Shown piece by piece: positions 1 to 9,000 of a stretch of DNA of 42,249 nt. This DNA comes from Streptosporangium nondiastaticum (GTDB taxonomy: Bacteria; Actinomycetota; Actinomycetes; Streptomycetales; Streptomycetaceae): contig NZ_PXWG01000051.1 in assembly GCF_003011965.1 (NCBI RefSeq), positions 1 through 42,249 of the forward strand, given 5' to 3'. Positions within the stretch are counted from its first letter, which is position 1, and every line of letters begins with the position of its first letter. A program made the translations under genes and the position numbers. Under the pieces are notes generated by a model. That model was not told the DNA's origin and searched no databases. It saw only the letters and a list, made by a program, of their open reading frames with translations.

Positions 1-22
1 GGGACCGATCCGGATCGGTCCC
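1..22. terminator. Perfect 22-bp palindrome at the left edge, possible terminator
   Basis: The first 22 bases form two 11-bp arms (GGGACCGATCC and its complement) with no spacer. It lies about 100 bases past the stop of the leftward SnoaL-like gene, so it may end that transcript or one entering from the left. There is no T-run, as is usual in high-GC actinomycetes. With no spacer it could also be a protein-binding site. Confidence 0.45.
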
Positions 23-126
23 GCCCCCTCCGCCGGTTCGATTCGGCTCAGAACCGGGTCAGTCCGGCGGCAAGACGACCGCGGCGATCACGCAGGAGCC
101 GGCCGGCGGCTGCACGCCCCGGCTGT

Positions 127-555
127 TCAGTCGGCGGTGGGCCAGTCCCAGCCGAGCTGGAGGAAGAGGCCGAGTCGGTCCGAGACGCAGCGCATGTCGC
201 GGATGAGGCCGTCGGCGACGGTGAAGACGAAGATCGCCTCGTTCTCGAAGGAGCGGCCGGTGGGCACGGGCATCCGCGGGTGCGTGCCGGAGCTGGTGCC
301 GCTCTGGGTGATCCGGGCGACGACCTTCTCGCCCTCGGCGATGAGCTCCTCGACCGTGGCGCGGTAGGGCTTCAGCGCCTGGAGTTGCGTGGCGATGGCG
401 GCGAAAGCGGCGCCGGGCTCGTCCGGCTCACCGTGAATGACCTTGTTGTGGTCGACGACATCGGCCGCCAGGTAGTCACCGAGGTCCTCGAGCCGGCCCT
501 CGTTGAGTACGGCGAAGAAGCTGTTGACCAGCGCCTTGTTCTGTCGGGTGTCCAC
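127..555 (-). CDS. SnoaL-like (NTF2-fold) protein
   Basis: A 142-residue protein with the size and pattern of the SnoaL-like/ester cyclase branch of the NTF2 fold: an N-terminal helix (NKALVNSFFAVLNEGRLEDL), a segment with D and H residues (AADVVDHNKV), and a C-terminal strand pair ending in a long sheet. Members include polyketide cyclases and many uncharacterised small-molecule binding proteins, so the substrate cannot be read from sequence. The start is GTG at 555, chosen because a strong purine-rich site (AAGGAAGGGGG) lies just upstream. It diverges from a TetR gene and has a copy of the shared palindrome over its leader, so that regulator probably represses it. It is likely cytoplasmic: no signal peptide is visible. 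Confidence 0.8.
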   Translation of the reverse strand: MDTRQNKALVNSFFAVLNEGRLEDLGDYLAADVVDHNKVIHGEPDEPGAAFAAIATQLQALKPYRATVEELIAEGEKVVARITQSGTSSGTHPRMPVPTGRSFENEAIFVFTVADGLIRDMRCVSDRLGLFLQLGWDWPTAD

Positions 556-569
556 CCCGACCCCCCTTC

Positions 570-618
570 CTTACGGTGTAAGTCTGCGTTGCCCGTTACT
601 ATCGCCTTACGGCGTAAG
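570..618. promoter_or_regulatory. Paired TetR-type operators in a divergent promoter
   Basis: Two near-identical palindromes, CTTAC-GGT-GTAAG at 570-582 and CTTAC-GGC-GTAAG at 606-618, sit in the 80-bp gap between the SnoaL-like gene and the TetR gene. Their centres are 36 bp apart. One overlaps the leader of the left gene and the other lies 17 bp before the TetR start. This is the usual arrangement for a TetR repressor controlling itself and its divergent neighbour. Binding is inferred. Confidence 0.75.
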
Positions 619-635
619 GAAAGTCAAGGGAGCGC

Positions 636-1316
636 ATGATGGAGCCGACCGGTAAACGAACAGGACTGACGCGGGAGAAGGTGCTGCGCGCAGCCCTTGA
701 CGTCGCCGACCGCGACGGCATCGACAAGCTGTCCATGCGCCGGCTCGGCGCGGAGCTCGGCGTCGAGGCGATGTCGCTCTACCACTACCTGCCGAACAAA
801 GCGGCTCTGCTGGACGGCCTGGTCGAACTGGTCACCTCAGCGGTACGCCCGGACAACGACTCACCGGCCGGCCAATGGCCCGGGCGGCTGCGGGACTTCG
901 CCGTCGCCTTCCGGGCCGAGCTGCTGCGCCACCCCGGGGTGATTCCGCTCATCGCCACACGACCCGCGCGCTCGGCCGCTGCGCTGCAGGCGGTGGAGGA
1001 CACCGCGGCAGCACTCGGACGCGCCGGAATCCCACCCCTCGACGCACTGCACATCATCAACTCCGTCGCGACGCTGGTGACCGGACACTGCCTCGCCGAG
1101 GCCGCAGACACCCCCGGCCACCCCGGACAGAGCACCGAGGACACACCCGGCCTCGCGGCCTTCCCCGTACTGGCCACCGCCGTCGCCGAAGGACTCGGCA
1201 CCCCCCGGGACCACCAGGCTCGCTTCGACCTCGCCCTCGACGCCCTCCTCGACGGCCTCCAGCGCCGCCGGCCCTCCACTCGTACAAAGAACCGGCCGAC
1301 AACAGCCCCGGACTGA
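636..1316 (+). CDS. TetR-family repressor (tetracycline-repressor-like C-terminal type)
   Basis: A 226-residue DNA-binding repressor. Residues about 10-60 form the TetR helix-turn-helix (LTREKVLRAALDVADRDGID, then MRRLGAELGVEAMSLYHYLP). The remainder is helical and fits the TetR_C ligand-binding/dimer domain, with a low-complexity basic tail. An in-frame second ATG at 639 is slightly better spaced from the GGGAG site, so the start may be one codon later. It is divergent from the SnoaL-like gene across two matching palindromes, which implies autoregulation and control of that gene. The ligand is unknown. Confidence 0.9.
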   Translation: MMEPTGKRTGLTREKVLRAALDVADRDGIDKLSMRRLGAELGVEAMSLYHYLPNKAALLDGLVELVTSAVRPDNDSPAGQWPGRLRDFAVAFRAELLRHPGVIPLIATRPARSAAALQAVEDTAAALGRAGIPPLDALHIINSVATLVTGHCLAEAADTPGHPGQSTEDTPGLAAFPVLATAVAEGLGTPRDHQARFDLALDALLDGLQRRRPSTRTKNRPTTAPD

Positions 1317-1464
1317 ACCGCAAGGCGTCAGCCTCTCCCGTTGCGAAATGCCGCCTCCGGCGATCGGCCGGACTCCTCCTGTCCCTCCACCCCCCGCTCC
1401 AGCATCCTGTGGCGTGCAAGGCACCCACGACGAGCACCCGCTCCGAGCGAAGGGAACAGGAACG

Positions 1465-2001
1465 ATGAAGAAGTCCTCCCAGCTGATGACGGTGCTGGGC
1501 ATCGGCGGCCTCGTGGCCGGCAGCCTCCTGACGGCCTCGTCCGCGTCGGCGGGCACGAACCGCACCTCCGTCGTCGCCGAACGGCACCTCACGACCTCGC
1601 AAGACGTGGTCAGACAGACCTCGTCCGGGGTGCTGCTCAGCACCACGGGCGGGGCGCCCACGACGGTGATCTCGGAGACGGTTCCCGCAGGTTCGTGGGT
1701 GCTGTCCTCCAACGCGACGCTGGTCAGCTGGGAACCGAGCGACTACACCCGCTGCACTCTGTATGCGGGCGAGACTCCTGTCGGCGGAGCGACCAGCATG
1801 ATCGGCAACGCCGCCACGGGCGCGGGCAGCGGGGTGTACGCGGCCACGGTCGCCGCCCAGGGCGCCTTCTCCAGCACGGGCCCGACAACCGTCAGCCTGC
1901 GGTGCGGACACGACACCACCCGCACCCGCGCTCCCTACGTCGACCCGGGCGCGACCCTGTGGCTCCACCGGAGCGACGGCCTGGGCCAGGCCAAGCGATA
2001 G
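1465..2001 (+). CDS. Small secreted protein of unknown function
   Basis: A 178-residue protein with a clear Sec signal peptide: MKKSS, a hydrophobic core (VLGIGGLVAGSLL), then an Ala-Ser-Ala-Gly cleavage region near residues 27-31. The mature part is rich in T, S and V and looks beta-rich. It has two cysteines (YTRCTL and LRCGH) that could form one disulphide bond. The ATG at 1465 is preferred over the upstream in-frame ATG at 1348 because it begins the signal peptide and follows a purine-rich AAGGGAACAGGAA stretch. It stands alone, converging on the large leftward operon. I do not recognise the family. Confidence 0.8.
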   Translation: MKKSSQLMTVLGIGGLVAGSLLTASSASAGTNRTSVVAERHLTTSQDVVRQTSSGVLLSTTGGAPTTVISETVPAGSWVLSSNATLVSWEPSDYTRCTLYAGETPVGGATSMIGNAATGAGSGVYAATVAAQGAFSSTGPTTVSLRCGHDTTRTRAPYVDPGATLWLHRSDGLGQAKR

Positions 2002-2024
2002 CCGGTCCCGGCAACCGGGCAGCC

Positions 2025-2061
2025 GGGCCCCGGGGACGCGATGGACACGTCACCGGGGCCC
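2025..2061. terminator. Hairpin between convergent genes
   Basis: Arms GGGCCCCGG (2025-2033) and CCGGGGCCC (2053-2061) flank a 19-base loop in the gap between the secreted-protein gene and the 3' end of the six-gene operon. It is symmetric and could stop transcription from both sides. There is no T-run and the loop is long, so confidence is moderate. Confidence 0.45.
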
Positions 2062-2126
2062 TGGCCGGCCCTGCCGGCCCGGGAACCGTGCTTGGCCGGC
2101 GTTTGCCGCCCGCCTGCGCAGAGCCG

Positions 2127-3260
2127 TCACCCGCCAGTAGCCTCCCTCAGCTCGCCGGTGCCGAAGGGAAGCCAGGTCAGGGTGTGCGTGCTCGGGGTGG
2201 TGCCGGCGCGTGCGACGGTGACTGTGGAGCCTTTGAGGACGACTGCGGTGAGCCGGCTTCCGGGGTCGCCGGGGGCCCGTTCCGCCTGGCGGGACTGGAT
2301 GCTCGTGACGTGGCCGGTACGCCCGGACGGGGCGACCGTGACCGTCAGTGTGGGAGGCGGGTCCTCGGTGTCGGGCACCTCCTGGTCGGCACGGACGTGC
2401 CCGACGAGGAAGCCGTCGGTCTCTGCGGTGTAGGTGAGTGCAGTCGCCTCTCCGAGGTCGAAGGCGGAGGAGATGCGGGTGAGGACGGTGTGCCCGGTGA
2501 CGGTGAGGTCGTTGACGACGAGGTCGGGGCGGGCGACCGTGACCATGGTGCTCATCGCGTACTCGGCGGCGTCTTCGCCCTCCGTCACCTCCACCACGAG
2601 CGTGAACGCGGTGTCGCGGTGCAGGGGCGGGGACTTCCAGTAGCGGACTTCGGTGACGTCGCACGGTGCGCCGTCGTGCAGCATCGTGTAGGTCGCCCCG
2701 GGCCGGGAATCGCCCCGCCAGGTCAGCTCCGCCGGGGTGCCGCTGCCGACGAGGATCGTCTCGGGCCGGAAGTCGCCGGTGGTGAAGCCTGCGGGGACCT
2801 TGGCCAGGGGCCATTCCCCGGTCCCGGGGTCCGGGGCGTCCTTAATGTGCTCCTCGACGGTCAGCTTGCTCGTGCCGACCGCCGCGTTGATCTCGATGTG
2901 GGCCAGCCCCAGGTCCAGTTGCCCTCCGGGCGGCAGGGTCGCGGAACGCTTGGGCGTCAGCACCGCCGATCCCGGGTTGTCCTCGTCCAGTTCGAACCGC
3001 CACTTTTTGTTGTCGTCGTCGTCCTGCTGCGGATCCGCACTGCCGGGATTGTTACTGAGGTCGCCGGGCCCGGTGCCCACGGGAAAGGTGAACCGGACCG
3101 ATTCGACGTGGACGGCGCTCTGCTGGTGGTTGGTGACGGTGATCCACAGGGTCGCCTTGCTCGGCGTCGATCCCTGAGAGACCTGGATGGGACTGGGCCG
3201 GCTCACCACGTCGTAGGTGAGCACGCAGGTGCCGGTGCCGTCGAGGCGTCGGGGTGTCAT
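2127..3260 (-). CDS. Beta-rich paralog B of the six-gene operon (last gene)
   Basis: A 377-residue protein that I cannot assign to a named family. It is clearly paralogous to the gene at 4932-6053: both have an N-terminal Ig-like stretch (LTYDVVSRPSPIQVS, WITVTN), a middle part with DFRPETILV, an LTW motif and SPPLHRDTAF, and the C-terminal signature WLPFGTG. No signal peptide or membrane segment is visible. ATG at 3260 is chosen because GGGGGTGAG lies about 8 bases upstream; an in-frame GTG at 3278 would instead overlap the preceding gene. It follows the hemopexin/propeller gene by 8 bases and is therefore cotranscribed. Alternating hydrophobic patterns suggest beta sandwiches, so binding or structure is more likely than catalysis. 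Confidence 0.8.
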   Translation of the reverse strand: MTPRRLDGTGTCVLTYDVVSRPSPIQVSQGSTPSKATLWITVTNHQQSAVHVESVRFTFPVGTGPGDLSNNPGSADPQQDDDDNKKWRFELDEDNPGSAVLTPKRSATLPPGGQLDLGLAHIEINAAVGTSKLTVEEHIKDAPDPGTGEWPLAKVPAGFTTGDFRPETILVGSGTPAELTWRGDSRPGATYTMLHDGAPCDVTEVRYWKSPPLHRDTAFTLVVEVTEGEDAAEYAMSTMVTVARPDLVVNDLTVTGHTVLTRISSAFDLGEATALTYTAETDGFLVGHVRADQEVPDTEDPPPTLTVTVAPSGRTGHVTSIQSRQAERAPGDPGSRLTAVVLKGSTVTVARAGTTPSTHTLTWLPFGTGELREATGG

Positions 3261-3268
3261 GGCCGTGC

Positions 3269-4864
3269 TCACCCCCACGCGGGGGCGACGGTGACGTACG
3301 CGTACTGGGTCAGCGTCAGTCCCAGCGGGAATTCGACCGGGTCCCCGCCGCCGACCGGCAGTTTCTGCACCGACGTGCCCAGGTAGCCGGTGACGAAGAG
3401 GTGCTGTCCGTCCGGTGACACGGCGACCGACGACAGCCGGCGGTCCGGCAGGCCGGCGATGTCGCCCACGTGGGTCGCGCTCGGGATGTCGATGACCTTC
3501 ACCTTGGAGTCCAGGTCGACGGAGTACAGCTGCTGCGAGTCGGGCGAGGCGGCGACCGCCATCAAGTCCCGCCCGACCCCGACGGGGATGGGCTGCCCGC
3601 CGCCGACCGTCCGGGCGATCATCACGAAGCTGCTGCCGGAGGAGGGGTTGGTGATGCCCAGCACGGAGCCGTCGGGGGTCAGGGCGAGCTCCGTCGGCTT
3701 CGATCCGCCGTCGAACCGGCGCGTCACCGTCGCCGTCACCGGGTCCACGACCGCCACGTCACCGGCCGACCGGCAGCTGACGTAGAAGCAGCTGCTGTCG
3801 GGCGCGGCCACGACGCAGGAGGCCTCCTCGCCGATCTCGACGGAGCGGACGGCGCCGCTGGTTGGGTCAACCACGTGGACGGCCGTGCCGAAGACCGTGG
3901 CGACGCAGGCGGCTGACCCGTCGGGCGCGACGGCCACCCGGTACGGCCACTGGTCCTGCAGCGGCACGGATTTCGGGGCGCCGGAGGTGATGTCGACGAG
4001 GGTGAGGCTGCCGTTCGTACCGCTGGTGGCCTTGATGGGCGTCAGGGCGAGGAACCCGTCGGGGGAGATCGCGACGCCGCCGGGGTAGGAGCCGACCTGT
4101 GTCTGCCGGATCTTCTGGCCCGTGGCGGCGTCGAACACCCACAGGATGCCCGCGGTGTCGTCGACGACGCCGACGAAGGTGCGGTAGGGCCAGCGGTCGC
4201 GCAGCGCCTTCGTACCGGACGTGACGCGGTGGGCGTCGGGGTCGGTGTCGCACTCCGCGTAACGCTTGCCGTCCGGGGCGATCAGGTAGCCGTTGCGGGT
4301 GGCGGGGTGGTTGAACGCGGCCGCGACGCCGCCGTAGACCCCGGAGTCGGGGTAGTCGGCGTTCGCCCAGCCTTCCTCCAGCGTGCCCTGTTCCAGGACC
4401 TCGTCCGTCTGCAGGTCGTAGTTGACGAACCTGCCGCCGCGGAACAGGTACACCGTGCCGTCGGACGCCGCCATGCCCGCGTCCACGCCCTGGGTGAAGT
4501 CGGGTGCGTCCTTGCCCAGGCCGGGGAACTTGTCGCCGATCTGCACCGGGGCCGAGCCGCCCACCGGTTCGTTCTTCGCGATGTCGTAGAGCACGCACGT
4601 CGAGCCCTTGAAGAAGTAGACGCGCTGCGTGTCGGTGGAGCACGTGGCGTCGACGCCGCCGAGGTAGGCGGACGGGAGCTGGGGCCAGAGCTCGCGGAGC
4701 GTGTTCCCGCGCTGCGGCGGAGCCGTCGACGCCGCGTCGTAGTGGACGGCCCAGCCGCCCCGGAGCATGTAGACGGCGGCCGGAGCACCGCCCGAGTCGG
4801 GGACGCTGAACGCCGCGTTGATGCCCGCGGGGGTGAGGTCGGTCGTGCCGGGGGTCTCGCTCAT
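3269..4864 (-). CDS. Hemopexin-like repeats fused to a YVTN beta-propeller
   Basis: A 531-residue protein with two repeat modules. Residues about 10-220 hold hemopexin-type repeats, recognisable by VYMLRGGWAVHYD, VYFFKGSTCVLYD and VYLFRGGRFVNYD at roughly 50-residue spacing, each followed by a W-P or F-P element. Residues about 230-531 form a YVTN/lactonase-like propeller with repeated PDG turns (AISPDGFLA, VAPDGSAAC, LTPDGSVLG, VSPDGQHLF) and strands such as VHVVDPTSG. Both folds usually bind proteins, glycans or metals; lactonase catalysis is not supported. No signal peptide is seen. A good AGGAG site precedes ATG 4864. It lies between two paralogous genes in a six-gene operon, which suggests that the three products act together. 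Confidence 0.85.
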   Translation of the reverse strand: MSETPGTTDLTPAGINAAFSVPDSGGAPAAVYMLRGGWAVHYDAASTAPPQRGNTLRELWPQLPSAYLGGVDATCSTDTQRVYFFKGSTCVLYDIAKNEPVGGSAPVQIGDKFPGLGKDAPDFTQGVDAGMAASDGTVYLFRGGRFVNYDLQTDEVLEQGTLEEGWANADYPDSGVYGGVAAAFNHPATRNGYLIAPDGKRYAECDTDPDAHRVTSGTKALRDRWPYRTFVGVVDDTAGILWVFDAATGQKIRQTQVGSYPGGVAISPDGFLALTPIKATSGTNGSLTLVDITSGAPKSVPLQDQWPYRVAVAPDGSAACVATVFGTAVHVVDPTSGAVRSVEIGEEASCVVAAPDSSCFYVSCRSAGDVAVVDPVTATVTRRFDGGSKPTELALTPDGSVLGITNPSSGSSFVMIARTVGGGQPIPVGVGRDLMAVAASPDSQQLYSVDLDSKVKVIDIPSATHVGDIAGLPDRRLSSVAVSPDGQHLFVTGYLGTSVQKLPVGGGDPVEFPLGLTLTQYAYVTVAPAWG

Positions 4865-4931
4865 CGCTGTGGTTCTCCTGAATGCCGGGCCGGTGAAACG
4901 GTCGTGACGGTCGTGGACGGAGCGGTGCTGT

Positions 4932-6053
4932 TCACTGCTCGATCGGGCGCAGCGGTCCCGTCCCGAAGGGGAACCACGTCAGGGCGGCGGTGAAGGCCCC
5001 GCCGTCGGTCTTCTGCACCACGCTCACCGTCGAGCCCCGCGGGACCGGGACCAGCACGCTCGCCTCCTGGTTCTCGGTGCCGCCGCGGACGTCCCAGGAC
5101 TGGGTGGCGAACTTCTGCCGTTTGAGGTCCGGAGGCGTGACGAAGACGTTCAGGGTGGCGGGCGCGCCGCTCTGGTTGGTCTTGATGTAGCCGGTGATCA
5201 CACCGTCGGTGTCGGCCGCGTACGTCCACGTCCCGCTCGTGGTGCCGCCGGCGACCTCCTGGGGCCGGCCGAACAGCCGGACGACGCCGTTGGCGTCGAG
5301 GCTGCCGACCTCCAGGTCGGGCACGTCGACGGTCACGGCGGTGGTCAGACCGTAGGTGACGGGTGATCCGGCCTCCTCCGTGGAGCCCAGCAGCATGAAG
5401 GCGGTGGCCGTGTGCAGGGGCGGCGACGTCCACTCGCCGTTGCCGTCGGTGATGTATCCGTTCACGACTTCGCGCTGATCGCCGTAGAAGAGTTCGTAGT
5501 CCGGTCCGTCGACGCACTTCCAGGTCAGGGTGACGGTCTCGCCGTTGGGCACGATGGTGCGGTCGGGCCGGAAGTCCTCCAGCATGGCGCCGGCGGGTGC
5601 CTTGACCAGTTTCCTGCCGCCGCCGGCGCGCTCGCGCAGCGCTCCGCCGGCGGAACCGGTCGTCTCGCCGATGCCGAGGGTGGCCGTGCCGGCCGCCTCG
5701 TTGACCACGACGTCCGCGAAGGTGATCACGATCCGTTCGCCCGGCTTGAGTTCGGTGCCGGGTTCGGTGGGCCGTACGTGGAACACTCCCCCGCCGCGGT
5801 GCTCGGTGTGCCAGCCGGTGGTGCCCGCCACGCGTGCCGTGATCGTCTCGGGGGTGGCCGTCAGGGCGTGGGGCTCCTTGCCCGCCGGGATCGTGATGGT
5901 GATCGTGTCGCAGGTGACGGAAGCGGGGCCGGGATTGGTCGCGGTGATCCGCAGCGTGGCGCGGTCGTCGGCCCGGCCGTCGGTACGGCCGTCCGCGCTG
6001 ACGTGCAGCAGTGCGGGGCTGGTGTGGACGGTGTAGGCGAGTGCGGTGGTCAT
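4932..6053 (-). CDS. Beta-rich paralog A of the six-gene operon
   Basis: A 373-residue protein of unknown family, homologous along its length to the product of 2127-3260. Shared marks are the N-terminal TLRITATNPGP strand, DFRPDRTIV plus LTWK in the middle, SPPLHTATAF, and the C-terminal LTWFPFGTGPL. The order suggests three beta domains, at about 1-130, 140-235 and 240-373. Its ATG overlaps the stop of the upstream 1,212-residue gene as ATGA, so the two are translationally coupled; GGAG lies upstream. No signal peptide or transmembrane segment is visible. A 67-base gap separates it from the hemopexin/propeller gene. It is probably a structural or adaptor subunit, by inference from context only. 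Confidence 0.8.
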   Translation of the reverse strand: MTTALAYTVHTSPALLHVSADGRTDGRADDRATLRITATNPGPASVTCDTITITIPAGKEPHALTATPETITARVAGTTGWHTEHRGGGVFHVRPTEPGTELKPGERIVITFADVVVNEAAGTATLGIGETTGSAGGALRERAGGGRKLVKAPAGAMLEDFRPDRTIVPNGETVTLTWKCVDGPDYELFYGDQREVVNGYITDGNGEWTSPPLHTATAFMLLGSTEEAGSPVTYGLTTAVTVDVPDLEVGSLDANGVVRLFGRPQEVAGGTTSGTWTYAADTDGVITGYIKTNQSGAPATLNVFVTPPDLKRQKFATQSWDVRGGTENQEASVLVPVPRGSTVSVVQKTDGGAFTAALTWFPFGTGPLRPIEQ

Positions 6054-9000
6054 GACGCGCTCCGGGGGGACTGGGGGGCCGCCGGGCCTTGGACGGGTGA
6101 CCGTTGTGCGGTGTCACCGGGGCCGTCGGGGTCGTCGGGGTCACCGAGCGCGCCGGACAGCTGGAGGAAGCCGTGCCGGGCAGCGGCGGTGGTGTCCGTG
6201 AGGGCCAGCGCGGCATCAGGCGTGGTGAGGGGGTAGGAGGTCCAGCCTGCGGGGGCGGCCGTCGGCTGGGCCCACTGCCAGGTGCCGCGCCGGCCGGACG
6301 GGCCGGGCATGACCAGGTGTTCGGCAGGAGTCGCGCCCTGCTCGTCGGCGGTCACACGGCTGCCGGCGAGGAGCGGCCCCATGCGGAACGCCAGCTTCAT
6401 GCGTCCGAGGGGTCCGCGTACCCAGGTCGGCGGCAGCAGGAGCCGTCCTACGGGGAGGATGTCGGTGACGGCGTGGACGGCGGCCCAGGGGTCGGCGAGG
6501 AGCGTGACCCAGGCGGCGGTCTCGTCCGCGGCCCGGCCGGGCGGGACGGGGGGCCGCGCGGGGACGGCGATCTCGTGACCGTCGATGGGGACCGCGTATC
6601 CCGGCCCCCGGGTACCGGCGGGCGGTTCGGCGACCGTGTGCAGGCGGGTGTAGTCGGTGCCGAGGAAGAATCCCACGAGCCCGTCGCTGAGCAGGTCCGC
6701 CGCGCCCAGCCGGACGTTCCACGGGTAGTCGGTGAACTCCGGGGCCGGCGGGGCGACGACGTCGTCCCAGGACGAGGCGGTCATCGGCGGTCCGTCGAGC
6801 TCGAACTTGAGCCGGGCGCGCAGCAGTGCCACGGGACGGCCCACCAGGGCGGCCAGGCTGTCGTCCTCCTCGGCGCTCGCGGTGGCGGACATGCTGTGGT
6901 CGACGGCGGTGAGCAGTTCGGCGAAGGCGTCGGGACCGGCGGTCAGGAGCTCGGTGACGAAGCCGTGCAGGTGGGGCAGGTCCGCGGCGAAGGCCTGTCC
7001 GGACGGGGTGTCCGGACGGGGGTCGGGGTAGGGCGAGCCGGGCAGCGGGTCCCAGTCGGCGACCTGCTGGTGGGTGGTGTTCAGCACGGTGCGGATCTCG
7101 CCGAGGGCCGTGCCGTCCGGGGCGTGCACGAGCAGCGACCGGGAGAGGTGGTTGGCCACGAGCCAGCCGCAGACGGGCGTCTCGCCCCGGGCCTCGCCGG
7201 GGCCGGCGTCGACGTCGACGCGGTGGTGGTCGTCCCGGGTGGAGACGAAGTCGAAGCGCAGCCGGGTGGGCTGGAGCAGGCGCGGGGGCAGTTCGGCGAA
7301 GCGGTACGGGTTCTCGGGGATCACCGTGATCTCGGGGGTGACGCTGTCGGCCCGCTGGAGGGGGAACTGGAGCACGTTGTCGGGGCTGATGACGGCCAGG
7401 GAGCGGCCGAAGCGGTCGACGACGTGCAACTGCTCGAAGGCGAGCTGGGCCGCGCGGACGGGCCGGAACTCCCGGCCGGTTCCGGAGGCCGGTCCGGGGT
7501 CAGGGATCTCGCTGAGGGAAACGCGGGAGCTGCTGTTGTCGACGAGGGCCGCGAGGTGGTCGGTGGGGACGATGTTCGTGGAGACGGTGTGCTGGGCGAG
7601 CCAGTCGTTGACGCCGTCGATGCGCTGGGAGAGCAGGTCCCAGTCCCCGGCCTTGGCGCGTAGTTCGCGCAGCTTCTCCACGGGCCCGTGGGGGTGGCCG
7701 GCGGTGTGCTGGGCGAGGCGGGCGCGGGTGTTGAAGCCGGGGAGGGGGTTGAGCAGGGCCCGTCCGGTGAGGGTGCCCGGGTCCTGGGCGTTGTCGCCCC
7801 GCCAGCGGTAGCGGGTGCCGTCGAACCGCCAGTTGTCCTGGTCGCCGGTGCGGTAGGGGGTCGGGTAGCAGTTGAGCTTCCAGATGAGGTGCAGCGGGGA
7901 CCAGGGCTGGCGCCACTGCCGCGTGAAGCGGGCGAGGGTGCCGGTGACGTGGGTGTCGGCGTGGGCGAGCGCTTCGTTCAGTGCCGTCTTCTCCGGATCG
8001 TCGCCCGGGGAGACGGCCGCGAGGTCGAGGAGGAAGAACTCGCCGAGGAGGGCGGCCACGGCCGCGGTCTCGGGCAGGCCGGTGAGGTCGGGGGCGGGCG
8101 GTTCCGCGGGCGGCTGCGCCATATCGCCGCCGACGCGCACGGCCGTCACCGTCTCGGCGGCGGTGCGGCAGGCCAGGTCCGCTTCGTCGGTCAGGGGGCG
8201 GTCGAGCTTGGCGCCGCGGACGATGACGGAGGGGTCCGGGGTGCTGTGGAAGGCGGGTTCGGCGACGCGCTGGAGCTCGCGGCCCGGCGCGAGCCCCTTG
8301 TCCTCGGCGTAGGCGGCGACGTCGTCGGCGAGTTCCTTGGCGGTGTCGCCCCACGGGATGCGCGAGCGCAGGCCGCCGTCGCCGAAGAGGGCGTCGAGTC
8401 CGGCCCGGACCTTCCCGGCGGCGGAGTCCTGGTCGGTGACGTCGAACTGGGCGTCGCACGCCCTGTCCCAGCCGTCCGGCCGGGTGGGCCGGCCGCGCAG
8501 CCACCACAGGCCGTAGAGGCGGCGCTGGTCGTGGGCGAGGGCGCGGGAGGCGGCGTCGTGCTCGGCCTGCGTGGCGTTGAGCTCGTCCAGCCACGCCTGC
8601 TCGTCGGCCGTCTGCCGCGGGGTGAGATCCGGCGCCCGGCTGCCGTCGGGCTGCGGGCGGTCGACGATGCGCCAGGTGTAGCCGCCCTGGTCCGCGCCGA
8701 ACCAGGTGCGGCGCAGGGCCTGGTCGAGGGCGGTGTCCCCGTCCTCGTCGAGGACCTCGAAGAGGTCGTACGAGAACGCCTCCCACAGCAGCGCCGCCTC
8801 GGGGTCGTTCAGGGCGGCCGGGTGCAGGGCGGTCTCGGCGTCGGTGGCGATGTGCCCGACGGCGACGTCGATGCCGGCGGTGCCCTCGGGCTTGTCGGAC
8901 TTCGGACGATCTCCGTCGGCGTCCCAGGACAGGCCCAGGGCGGAGCCCGCGTACAGGGACCGCGCCGGGCGGAAGGCGCTGTCGGTGGTGGCCCAGCGGA

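Noticed and set aside
33..60. GGTTCGATTC resembling a tRNA T-loop
   Set aside because: No acceptor stem, anticodon arm or 3' end fits around it on either strand.
1341..3386. Long rightward open frame of 681 codons
   Set aside because: It overlaps the secreted-protein gene and the antisense of the operon's last gene, is arginine/glycine-rich and matches no family; it is a high-GC shadow frame.
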